Origin: Gallispira sp964526435
GTDB taxonomy: Bacteria > Bacillota > Clostridia > Lachnospirales > CAG-274
Direction of reading: 5' to 3'
Assembly (NCBI GenBank): GCA_964526435.1
Contig: CAZGIC010000127.1
Coordinates: forward strand, 1-5,451
DNA: 5,451 nt
Below are positions 1 to 3,749 of this stretch, in pieces. The translations under genes and the position numbers were made by a program. Each line of letters begins with the position of its first letter. Within the stretch, counting starts at the first letter, position 1. A model generated the notes under the pieces. It saw only the letters and a program-made list of their open reading frames with translations. It had not been told where the DNA came from and made no database searches.

Positions 1-16
1 CCATCAAGTTTTCCGC

Positions 17-43
17 AAACAAGCTGTAAAAAACAGCTTGTTT
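17..43. repeat. Perfect 11-bp inverted repeat (hairpin)
   Basis: The arms aaacaagctgt (17-27) and acagcttgttt (33-43) are exact reverse complements around a five-A loop. The structure could act as a transcription terminator for a gene lying beyond the left edge, but no clear T-tract follows on either strand, so I label it only as a hairpin. Confidence 0.6.
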
Positions 44-80
44 ACAGAAAAGTTCTGTCCTTTGGTTGCATAGGCGAGCA

Positions 81-97
81 GTATTGCGGAGCAATAC
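81..97. repeat. Short hairpin, 7-bp arms
   Basis: The arms gtattgc (81-87) and gcaatac (91-97) flank a gga loop. With the hairpin ten bases further on (108-128), it makes a closely spaced pair that may be one structured repeat element of about 65 bases (65-128). Confidence 0.5.
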
Positions 98-107
98 GAC
101 CAGCCTC

Positions 108-128
108 AGGTGAAATGCGATTTCACCT
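108..128. repeat. Short hairpin, 9-bp arms
   Basis: The arms aggtgaaat (108-116) and atttcacct (120-128) are exact reverse complements around a gcg loop. This is probably part of the same candidate repeat element as the hairpin at 81-97. No T-run follows, so a terminator role is not supported. Confidence 0.5.
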
Positions 129-216
129 TGCGAATTAAAGTCTGCGACGCTAATTGCAGGTTAACTGTTCAAAAACTGCAATTTTTCTTGAAAATTAAGT
201 TAATTGACAGTCTGAA

Positions 217-239
217 GGCTCCCCTAATAACAGGAAGCC
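217..239 (-). terminator. Hairpin downstream of the MerR remnant; weak terminator candidate
   Basis: On the minus strand ggcttcc pairs with gggagcc (one G-U pair), starting nine bases after the stop codon of the remnant's C-terminal frame. The position suits a terminator of the ancestral regulator gene. The following minus-strand bases are not a T-tract, so efficient intrinsic termination is doubtful. Confidence 0.35.
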
Positions 240-247
240 CTTTACAA

Positions 248-600
248 CTACATTTTTTCTACAGGAAAATAAATTTCAGTTTCCCACTCGCTCACAGGCA
301 GATTATCCACATGAGATTTTGTATATATCTCATATGGAGGTGCCGTAATTTTATAGCCATTTGCATTTATCCACTTTACAACAGAAGCATATGCCTCTGT
401 AAGGTTTGCATAAGTGAAAATCCATATCTTTTAAGGCGGTTTATTGTAAGCATATCATTTAACTGACTTTCATCATAATACCTGTAACCAGTAAGCTTGT
501 CAACTTTAGCAGGCTTTAACAACTCCACCTTATCATAGTATCTCAAAGTTTTTATACTTACAGAACATATTTTAGAAAACTGTCCTATACTTATAAGCAT
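248..600 (-). pseudogene. MerR-family regulator with GyrI-like C-terminus, internally deleted and frameshifted
   Basis: The N-terminal part, from the ATG at 600, encodes a MerR winged-helix domain (SIGQFSKICSVSIKTLRYYD, then an LTGYRYYDESQL wing and NRLKRYGFSL), about 62 residues. In the next frame, from about 425 down to the TAG at 248-250, lies an intact C-terminal end of a GyrI-like effector domain: LTEAYASVVKWINANGYKI, then an APPYEIY stretch, ending in SEWETEIYFPVEK. Full-length MerR regulators of this BltR/BmrR-like architecture are about 270 residues. Here the long linker helix and first half of the effector domain are absent, and the pieces meet out of frame near 405-425. Translation from the start would stop at 376, giving a bare DNA-binding domain with a short odd tail. 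AGGTGA (606-611 on the minus strand) lies five bases before the ATG at 600 and overlaps a possible GTG at 609, so the ATG is preferred. The intact promoter suggests a recent deletion. Residual DNA binding by the truncated product is possible. Confidence 0.8.
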
Positions 601-605
601 TTTAG

Positions 606-611
606 TCACCT
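606..611 (-). promoter_or_regulatory. Ribosome binding site of the MerR remnant
   Basis: The minus strand reads AGGTGA, then five bases, then the ATG at 600. This site overlaps an alternative in-frame GTG at 607-609, which would be its own ribosome site, so the start is placed at 600. Confidence 0.6.
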
Positions 612-613
612 CT

Positions 614-627
614 CATAATCGATTATG
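614..627. promoter_or_regulatory. 14-bp perfect palindrome in the MerR leader
   Basis: The bases cataatcgattatg are self-complementary. They fall at roughly the expected transcription start, just downstream of the -10 element and upstream of the ribosome site. This may be a second binding site or a 5'-end hairpin. Its role is unknown. Confidence 0.4.
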
Positions 628-632
628 ATAAC

Positions 633-663
633 AGTATAATCTATCCCCTAAGGGGAGTGTCAA
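633..663 (-). promoter_or_regulatory. MerR-type promoter: 19-bp spacer with operator dyad
   Basis: On the minus strand a perfect -35 TTGACA (658-663) and a -10 TATACT (633-638) are separated by 19 bp. MerR-family regulators characteristically act on such over-long spacers, twisting the DNA to align the elements. A perfect dyad, tcccc-taa-gggga (644-656), lies in the spacer exactly where a MerR dimer binds. The promoter leads only to the remnant regulator, implying an autoregulated gene originally, as in BltR/BmrR/TipA-type systems. Confidence 0.85.
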
Positions 664-737
664 CAGTAAATTTCAAAAAACTTGAATTACGTTGCAAAAA
701 CAACAACATAACCTATGCAACAGCACTTTCAGATATT

Positions 738-1193
738 TCAAAATATATTTATAACTGTCGGTTTATTGTTTTTTAAAGCATATTTCATTGTATTATATGC
801 TCCCCCATAGTCAGATTTAACATATGCCACCATATAATCAGACTTATCAGCCATCCATCTGTTTCTCTTGGCAATAGCTCCTTTCGGAAAAATATCGCCC
901 ATATCAGGTTCAATTATTTCATCATACAATGAATAATAATACTTCCCGTTTTTCAGAATATCTTTTGTAATATATGGGATAATAAGGCATAATTTTATAT
1001 TGCTGTGTTTTTCTTTAAATTTTCTCACACATTTACTGCATATATTGTCAAAATCACCCATTCCACCTGTATAAAAAATATTTACGCCTTTATTTTCTAT
1101 TAAATCCTTAATTATTTCCGTCACCTTATATTCAACTTCAAATTTATTAACAATATTTCTGTGACCGCAAAACATACAGATAATATTTCTCAT
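738..1193 (-). CDS. Small SLOG-family (Rossmann-fold, nucleotide-binding-like) protein
   Basis: This 151-residue soluble protein has the layout of the SLOG superfamily (SMF/DprA-LOG, including YpsA/DUF1273-like proteins). It has an N-terminal strand ending in FCGHR (8-12), a glycine-rich turn YTGGMGDFD (41-49) and a helix with two cysteines (C52, C55). A central strand LCLIIPY (68-74) follows, then KRNRWM (109-114), SDYMVAYV (118-125) and GGAYNTMKYAL (130-140). In the superfamily the glycine turns and the RN/GG motifs line a pocket for nucleotide or nucleotide-sugar ligands. The ligand or reaction of this branch is not known to me. There is no signal peptide or membrane segment. The ATG at 1193 is supported by GAGG six bases upstream and a promoter at 1234-1262. 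The gene stands alone, divergent from the HTH cluster, so context gives no partner. The superfamily call is fairly firm; function is open. Confidence 0.75.
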   Translation of the reverse strand: MRNIICMFCGHRNIVNKFEVEYKVTEIIKDLIENKGVNIFYTGGMGDFDNICSKCVRKFKEKHSNIKLCLIIPYITKDILKNGKYYYSLYDEIIEPDMGDIFPKGAIAKRNRWMADKSDYMVAYVKSDYGGAYNTMKYALKNNKPTVINIF

Positions 1194-1233
1194 ACCCTAC
1201 CTCATTAACTGCATATCGTTATCATTTACTTTT

Positions 1234-1262
1234 ATAATAACTCAATTTATACATAAGGTCAA
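1234..1262 (-). promoter_or_regulatory. Sigma-A-type promoter of the SLOG gene
   Basis: On the minus strand, TTGACC (-35, 1257-1262) and TATTAT (-10, 1234-1239) are separated by 17 bp. The predicted start leaves a leader of about 35 bases before the ATG at 1193. Confidence 0.65.
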
Positions 1263-1269
1263 CAATTTT

Positions 1270-1302
1270 TTAACGTTACGCAATTAAACGGCAAGTCGTT
1301 AA
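1270..1302. promoter_or_regulatory. Inverted repeat between divergent genes; possible operator
   Basis: TTAACG (1270-1275) and its reverse complement CGTTAA (1297-1302) are 21 bp apart, and the left arm is part of a perfect octamer palindrome, taacgtta (1271-1278). The repeat sits just upstream of the SLOG -35 element and ahead of the first HTH gene, where a regulator could control both. Six-base arms are short, so this is tentative. Confidence 0.25.
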
Positions 1303-1358
1303 TGTTTGTTTTTCTTATTTTATAAAATATTAATAATGAATATTAAATTAATATTTTC

Positions 1359-1364
1359 AGGAGG
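1359..1364 (+). promoter_or_regulatory. Ribosome binding site fixing a GTG start at 1372
   Basis: A perfect AGGAGG lies seven bases before GTG at 1372. In-frame codons further upstream (from 1306) lack such a site, and starting there would add 22 residues with no counterpart in the paralogue at 2014. Confidence 0.85.
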
Positions 1365-1371
1365 AGCAAAA

Positions 1372-1614
1372 GTGAGCCTTAAAGAAGCATTCAGAAACAG
1401 AATATTTGAACTTTGCCGCGAAAACAACATTTCAATTAATAAACTAAGCACAATATGTGGCATAACCCAATCGACATTAAACAGTATTATAAATACAGGA
1501 AGCAATGACCCCAAACTCTCTACAGTAAAGAAAATATGTGACGGGCTTGAAATCACCCTTGCACAATTTTTTGACACACCGGATTTTAACAATCTTGAGC
1601 AGGAGATAAAATAG
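1372..1614 (+). CDS. Cro/CI-type HTH DNA-binding protein, paralogue A
   Basis: This 80-residue protein, read from GTG, is almost entirely a five-helix Cro/CI (XRE) domain. Helix 1 is around NRIFELCRENN, the helix-turn-helix is INKLSTICGITQSTLNSII (about 22-40), and later helices cover TVKKICDGLEITLAQFF (about 51-67). A short tail ends in LEQEIK. It aligns without gaps to the product of 2014-2256 (58 of 80 identical), which also fixes the start. The HTH segment and the ICDGLEITLAQFFDTP block are nearly invariant between them. Such minimal proteins are known as repressors or antitoxin-like regulators; no toxin-like partner is seen. A 162-base gap with no clear terminator separates it from the next HTH gene. 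I could not place a convincing promoter; A+T-rich -10-like bases lie near 1321-1334. The protein class is firm; its targets are unknown. Confidence 0.85.
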   Translation: MSLKEAFRNRIFELCRENNISINKLSTICGITQSTLNSIINTGSNDPKLSTVKKICDGLEITLAQFFDTPDFNNLEQEIK

Positions 1615-1710
1615 TCTGTATATTATAAATTCAGTAGTTTAAATTATTTGCCAACATAATATAAAAAACTGTCTTTCAATAGGTCAATTTACCATTTTCG
1701 AGGTTGTCAT

Positions 1711-1751
1711 ATCAGTCCTGTGGAACACAGCAATCAGAACACAGTTCTGAT
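1711..1751. promoter_or_regulatory. Compound inverted and direct repeats ahead of the HTH gene pair; candidate operator
   Basis: Three ATCAG-type half-sites occur: ATCAGtcCTGTG (1711-1722), ATCAGaaCACAG (1733-1744), and CACAGttCTGAT (1740-1751), which inverts the first with 10 of 12 matches. Inside are a perfect hairpin atcagaac-aca-gttctgat (1733-1751), a smaller one ctgtg-gaa-cacag (1718-1730), and a direct repeat gaacacag 14 bases apart (1723, 1737). The group ends 25 bases before the ATG at 1777. It could be an operator read by one of the cluster's own HTH proteins, or a structured leader. No good -35/-10 pair could be assigned. Confidence 0.5.
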
Positions 1752-1776
1752 AATATATATGAGGTGATAGTGTACA

Positions 1777-1998
1777 ATGAACAGATTAAAAGAACTTCGC
1801 AAGGAAAAAGGTTTTTCCCAAATAAAAATGCAGATGCTCACAGGAATAGATCAGAGTGACTATTCTAAAATAGAAAGAGGAAAACGATATTACACCTTTG
1901 AACAGTGCAAAAAAATAGCTTTAGCCCTTGACACAAGTATGGATTATCTGGCAGGATTAACAGATGAAAAGAAGCCTTATCCAAGGACAAAACAGTAA
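1777..1998 (+). CDS. Cro/CI-type HTH regulator (HTH_3-like), middle gene of cluster
   Basis: This 73-residue protein begins MNRLKELRKEKGFSQIKMQM, the classic opening of an XRE/HTH_3 domain. The second and recognition helices run through about 15-36 (SQIKMQMLTGIDQSDYSKIE) and the domain continues with the typical CKKIALALDTSMDYLAGLTD (about 44-63). The tail EKKPYPRTKQ is polar. It is only distantly related to the two proteins on either side. GAGGTG at 1761-1766 lies ten bases before the ATG. The next gene starts 15 bases after its stop with its own AAGGAG, so the two are probably co-transcribed. Such proteins usually act as dimeric repressors, often of their own promoter, and the repeat group at 1711-1751 is a natural candidate site. 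The class is firm; the target is inferred. Confidence 0.85.
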   Translation: MNRLKELRKEKGFSQIKMQMLTGIDQSDYSKIERGKRYYTFEQCKKIALALDTSMDYLAGLTDEKKPYPRTKQ

Positions 1999-2013
1999 AA
2001 ATAAGGAGCATTT

Positions 2014-2256
2014 ATGACATTACAGGACGCTATAGTAAACAGAATATACAACTTATGCAATGAACGTAATATAACAATAAACAAATTAAGCATTATATGT
2101 GGCATAACCCAGTCCACTCTTAATAACATTATAAACAGAGAAAATAACATACCAACCGTCGCAACAATAAAGAAAATATGTGACGGTCTTGAAATTACCC
2201 TTGCACAGTTTTTTGACACTCCCGAATTTAACAGGCTTGAACAGGAGATAAAATAA
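2014..2256 (+). CDS. Cro/CI-type HTH DNA-binding protein, paralogue B
   Basis: This 80-residue protein is a close paralogue of the product of 1372-1614 (58 of 80 identical, no gaps). The helix-turn-helix (INKLSIICGITQSTLNNII) and the C-terminal block KKICDGLEITLAQFFDTP are essentially the same. Differences cluster at the N-terminus (TLQDAIVNRIYNLCNER against SLKEAFRNRIFELCREN) and in the loop after the recognition helix (RENNIPTVA against TGSNDPKLS). The DNA is also recognisably similar in the second half, pointing to gene duplication. The ATG has AAGGAG at 2002-2007 and follows the middle HTH gene by 15 bases, implying a two-gene transcript. The hairpin at 2272-2302 ends it. The shared recognition helix predicts that both paralogues read similar sites, but nothing here shows which genes they control. 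Confidence 0.85.
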   Translation: MTLQDAIVNRIYNLCNERNITINKLSIICGITQSTLNNIINRENNIPTVATIKKICDGLEITLAQFFDTPEFNRLEQEIK

Positions 2257-2271
2257 TATCTTTATATAAAT

Positions 2272-2312
2272 AAGAGGTCTTGCTAAATTCGCAAAACCTC
2301 TTTTAAAAAAAA
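2272..2312. terminator. Hairpin between converging transcripts, probable bidirectional terminator
   Basis: AAGAGGT-c-TTGC (2272-2283) pairs with GCAA-a-ACCTCTT (2291-2302), with one internal mismatch and a seven-base loop. On the plus strand it is followed by two further Ts and an A8/T4 tract. On the minus strand it is preceded by A/T-rich bases and followed by ATTTATATA. It sits 15 bases after the second HTH paralogue's stop and 12 bases beyond the beta-lactamase stop, so it can serve both. The T-tracts are imperfect. Confidence 0.7.
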
Positions 2313-2314
2313 TT

Positions 2315-3193
2315 TTAACCATTATAACAGTTACTTATTATATTATATGCAATTTCTCTGGCAAAGGCACCTGAAGGTTCTTCACCTTTGCTGCCGTCAA
2401 GATGAACAGCAAAATATATCCTCTTCCCTGCATTTTCATAAAATCCCACATACCAGGCATTATCACTGTTTCCCGCACCGGTTTTACCATAAAACCCTTC
2501 ATAATCTGTGGTCATAATATTTTTAAGTATTTGAATATTGTTCTCACTGTAATCTGTATTCCCCTCAAAAATATCAGCAAGAACACTCACACTCTCAACA
2601 GGAGAAATTTTAAGAGATGATTCCAGCCAGAAACCGTTGGTATCGGGAGTTGAATTTATATCGCTTCCCTCCCACTGACTTACATCACAGTTTCCATAGC
2701 CCAATTTTTCCAGGTCAGCACTTATTTTATCTTTTCCCACTTCATCAATAACTTGTCTGTAATACCATACACAGGAATTCTGAAAGGCTTCTTTCAAATT
2801 GACATCCCTATTCCATATATCCATATCATACTGATATCCGCTGTAATTCATTTTGGACTCTTCCGAAGTCACAACTCCGTTTTCAAGTCCCTCAAGGGTA
2901 GATATAATTTTAAAAGTTGAACATGGTGAATATCTTGTATTACTTTTTTCACTGTTGTAAATATCGTAGCTGTTGTCATCATAATTGTAAAACACACTGC
3001 AGCCCTGAAAATCGTCAAAATACTGTGAATAATCAACATCATTCATTTTTACTGTATTCACATTATTTTCAATCACATTTTCCGTTACACTTTCCGTCTC
3101 GTTCATAACTGCTGCATTTTTATCCTCTGTATTGCATCCAACACAGTTCACAGCTAACATTCCCATTAATAATACCCCAAATAATTTTTTCAC
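2315..3193 (-). CDS. bla: Class D (OXA-type) beta-lactamase, predicted lipoprotein
   Basis: This 292-residue serine beta-lactamase would hydrolyse beta-lactams at the outer face of the membrane. The N-terminus is a lipoprotein signal (KK, hydrophobic 4-19, C20 as likely lipidated cysteine, CVGC). A polar Glu/Asn-rich tether (about 21-52) precedes the catalytic domain. Class D motifs occur in order and at normal spacing: S92-T-F-K95 (nucleophile and carboxylatable lysine), S140-C-V142 (the enzyme form S-x-V), Y166-G-N168, FWLE with W189, K237-T-G239, and WYVGF after it. The S-x-V motif argues for an enzyme rather than a detached BlaR1 sensor, whose counterpart here reads S-V-N. The start is GTG at 3193, with AAGGAG eight bases upstream. 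The promoter carries two BlaI-type operators, and blaI-blaR1 lie divergently next door, so expression should be inducible by beta-lactams. C91 directly before the nucleophile is notable. The class is confident; substrate range is not predictable. Confidence 0.92.
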   Translation of the reverse strand: MKKLFGVLLMGMLAVNCVGCNTEDKNAAVMNETESVTENVIENNVNTVKMNDVDYSQYFDDFQGCSVFYNYDDNSYDIYNSEKSNTRYSPCSTFKIISTLEGLENGVVTSEESKMNYSGYQYDMDIWNRDVNLKEAFQNSCVWYYRQVIDEVGKDKISADLEKLGYGNCDVSQWEGSDINSTPDTNGFWLESSLKISPVESVSVLADIFEGNTDYSENNIQILKNIMTTDYEGFYGKTGAGNSDNAWYVGFYENAGKRIYFAVHLDGSKGEEPSGAFAREIAYNIISNCYNG

Positions 3194-3210
3194 AATAATC
3201 GCTCCTTTAA

Positions 3211-3226
3211 TATTACATTTGTAGTA
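3211..3226. promoter_or_regulatory. BlaI operator 1, at the beta-lactamase transcription start
   Basis: TATTAC-ATTT-GTAGTA is a 16-bp near-perfect dyad (one mismatch) containing the TACA-nn-TGTA core known for BlaI/MecI operators. It lies immediately downstream of the predicted start point of the minus-strand bla transcript. Its centre is 25 bp from that of operator 2. Confidence 0.8.
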
Positions 3227-3234
3227 TGCTCTAT

Positions 3235-3263
3235 ATATTACAACAGTAATATTAAATTGTCAA
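3235..3263 (-). promoter_or_regulatory. Beta-lactamase promoter
   Basis: On the minus strand a consensus TTGACA (3258-3263) is followed after exactly 17 bp by TAATAT (3235-3240). Operator 2 (3236-3251) covers the -10 and much of the spacer, so bound BlaI would exclude RNA polymerase. A-tracts lie directly upstream of the -35. Confidence 0.85.
3236..3251. promoter_or_regulatory. BlaI operator 2, over the beta-lactamase -10 and spacer
   Basis: TATTAC-AACA-GTAATA has perfect 6-bp arms. It shares both half-sites with operator 3 and the left half with operator 1. It overlaps the core of the bla promoter, so it is the likely main repression site for the enzyme gene. Confidence 0.85.
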
Positions 3264-3266
3264 TAG

Positions 3267-3291
3267 TTTTTTTTATTTTTTTATTTTTTTA
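3267..3291 (-). promoter_or_regulatory. Phased A-tracts upstream of the beta-lactamase promoter, UP-element-like
   Basis: Read on the minus strand, runs of 7, 7 and 8 A separated by single T bases end three bases before the -35. This is the position of UP elements bound by the RNA polymerase alpha subunit. In so A+T-rich a genome it may also be merely a flexible or curved spacer. Confidence 0.4.
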
Positions 3292-3317
3292 CTTTTACCA
3301 ATATTTCATTTATTGCC

Positions 3318-3346
3318 TTGACATAATTAATAAAAGGCAGTAAAAT
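3318..3346 (+). promoter_or_regulatory. Promoter of the blaI-blaR1 operon
   Basis: TTGACA (3318-3323) and TAAAAT (3341-3346) are separated by exactly 17 bp. Operator 3 starts three bases downstream of the -10 and covers the expected transcription start, implying autoregulation by BlaI. Confidence 0.85.
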
Positions 3347-3348
3347 GA

Positions 3349-3364
3349 TATTACAATCGTAATA
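3349..3364. promoter_or_regulatory. BlaI operator 3, at the blaI transcription start
   Basis: TATTAC-AATC-GTAATA has perfect 6-bp arms identical to those of operator 2; only the four central bases differ. It lies between the -10 and the blaI ribosome site (AGGAGG, 3366-3371). Confidence 0.85.
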
Positions 3365-3379
3365 CAGGAGGTAAATAAA

Positions 3380-3748
3380 ATGAACACCCCGCAGATTTCA
3401 GAATCAGAATATGAAGTACTGAAAGTAATATGGGACAATGAGCCTGTAAGCACAAACGAAATTGTTGACATAGTAACAAAAACACACAACTGGAATATGC
3501 GTACAGTCCACACCCTTATATCACGCCTTGACAAAAAAGGTGCTGTATGCCACAAAAAGGAAGGCAGAACATTTGTATACTCATCTCTTATAAAAAAAGA
3601 TGAATACATTAAGACAGAAAGCAAATCATTTTTAAAAAAATTTTATGACGGCACAGCAAACAAAATGGTTATGAACTTTATAAAAAACGATATGCTTTCT
3701 GAAGAAGATATAGAAGAGCTCAGGAACATACTTAACAAGAAGGAGTAA
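3380..3748 (+). CDS. blaI: BlaI/MecI-family transcriptional repressor
   Basis: This 122-residue repressor is of normal length for BlaI/MecI. The N-terminal winged helix (about 5-75) shows family signatures: SESEYEVLKVIWD, STNEIVDIV, W38 with N-MRTVHTLISRLDKKGAV (39-56) and the wing around GRTFVYSSL. The C-terminal helices (about 76-122) form the dimerisation arm. That arm includes VMN99-F100IKND, matching the Asn-Phe bond cut in staphylococcal BlaI (N101-F102) when BlaR1 is activated, so proteolytic de-repression looks conserved. As a dimer it should bind the three dyads at 3211-3364, silencing the divergent bla gene and its own operon. AGGAGG eight bases before the ATG supports the start. 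Its stop is one base before the blaR1 start, so the two are co-transcribed. Gene identity is firm; cleavage by the neighbouring BlaR1 is inferred. Confidence 0.95.
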   Translation: MNTPQISESEYEVLKVIWDNEPVSTNEIVDIVTKTHNWNMRTVHTLISRLDKKGAVCHKKEGRTFVYSSLIKKDEYIKTESKSFLKKFYDGTANKMVMNFIKNDMLSEEDIEELRNILNKKE

Positions 3749-3749
3749 T

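Larger units (their letters stand above)
1..247. other. Non-coding, hairpin-rich left flank
   Basis: I find no credible gene in these bases. The only long open frame here (plus strand from 110) runs antisense across the MerR remnant and has no ribosome site or recognisable protein. The stretch is unusually rich in short perfect inverted repeats (17-43, 81-97, 108-128, 217-239, listed separately). It is also richer in G+C between about 60 and 130 than the rest of the window. Clustered small hairpins of this kind are typical of dispersed intergenic repeat elements, but family membership cannot be shown from a single copy. Confidence 0.6.

Noticed and set aside
110..466. Open frame of 118 codons on the plus strand
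   Set aside because: It lies antisense to the MerR remnant, whose minus-strand translation is clearly recognisable, and it has no ribosome site or domain.
65..721. Ten-base inverted pair gttgcatagg (65-74) and cctatgcaac (712-721) bracketing the MerR remnant, resembling element ends
   Set aside because: Several ten-base inverted pairs are expected by chance in 5.4 kb; there is no extension of the match, no flanking duplication and no transposase.
691..721. gttgca...tgcaac stem as terminator of the SLOG gene
   Set aside because: Six base pairs with a 19-base loop and no T-tract is too weak to call.
738..1193. Calling the SLOG protein a LOG-type cytokinin-activating phosphoribohydrolase
   Set aside because: The characteristic PGGxGTxxE motif of LOG enzymes is absent; only the broader fold is supported.
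1320..2219. Minus-strand open frames (1320-1592 and 1977-2219) that resemble each other
   Set aside because: They are antisense to the two paralogous HTH genes, and their similarity merely mirrors that duplication.
1372..2256. HTH cluster as a toxin-antitoxin or phage immunity module
   Set aside because: All three products are DNA-binding domains; no toxin-like, integrase or phage protein is adjacent.
2402..3108. Plus-strand open frames inside the beta-lactamase gene (2402-2620 and 2917-3108)
   Set aside because: They are antisense to a well-supported gene, with no ribosome sites or recognisable domains.
2315..3193. Reading the minus-strand gene as a detached BlaR1 sensor domain or a non-catalytic penicillin-binding lipoprotein
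   Set aside because: It has the complete class D motif set with S-x-V, the Trp of FWLE and KTG, and its own BlaI-controlled promoter, which fits an enzyme better.
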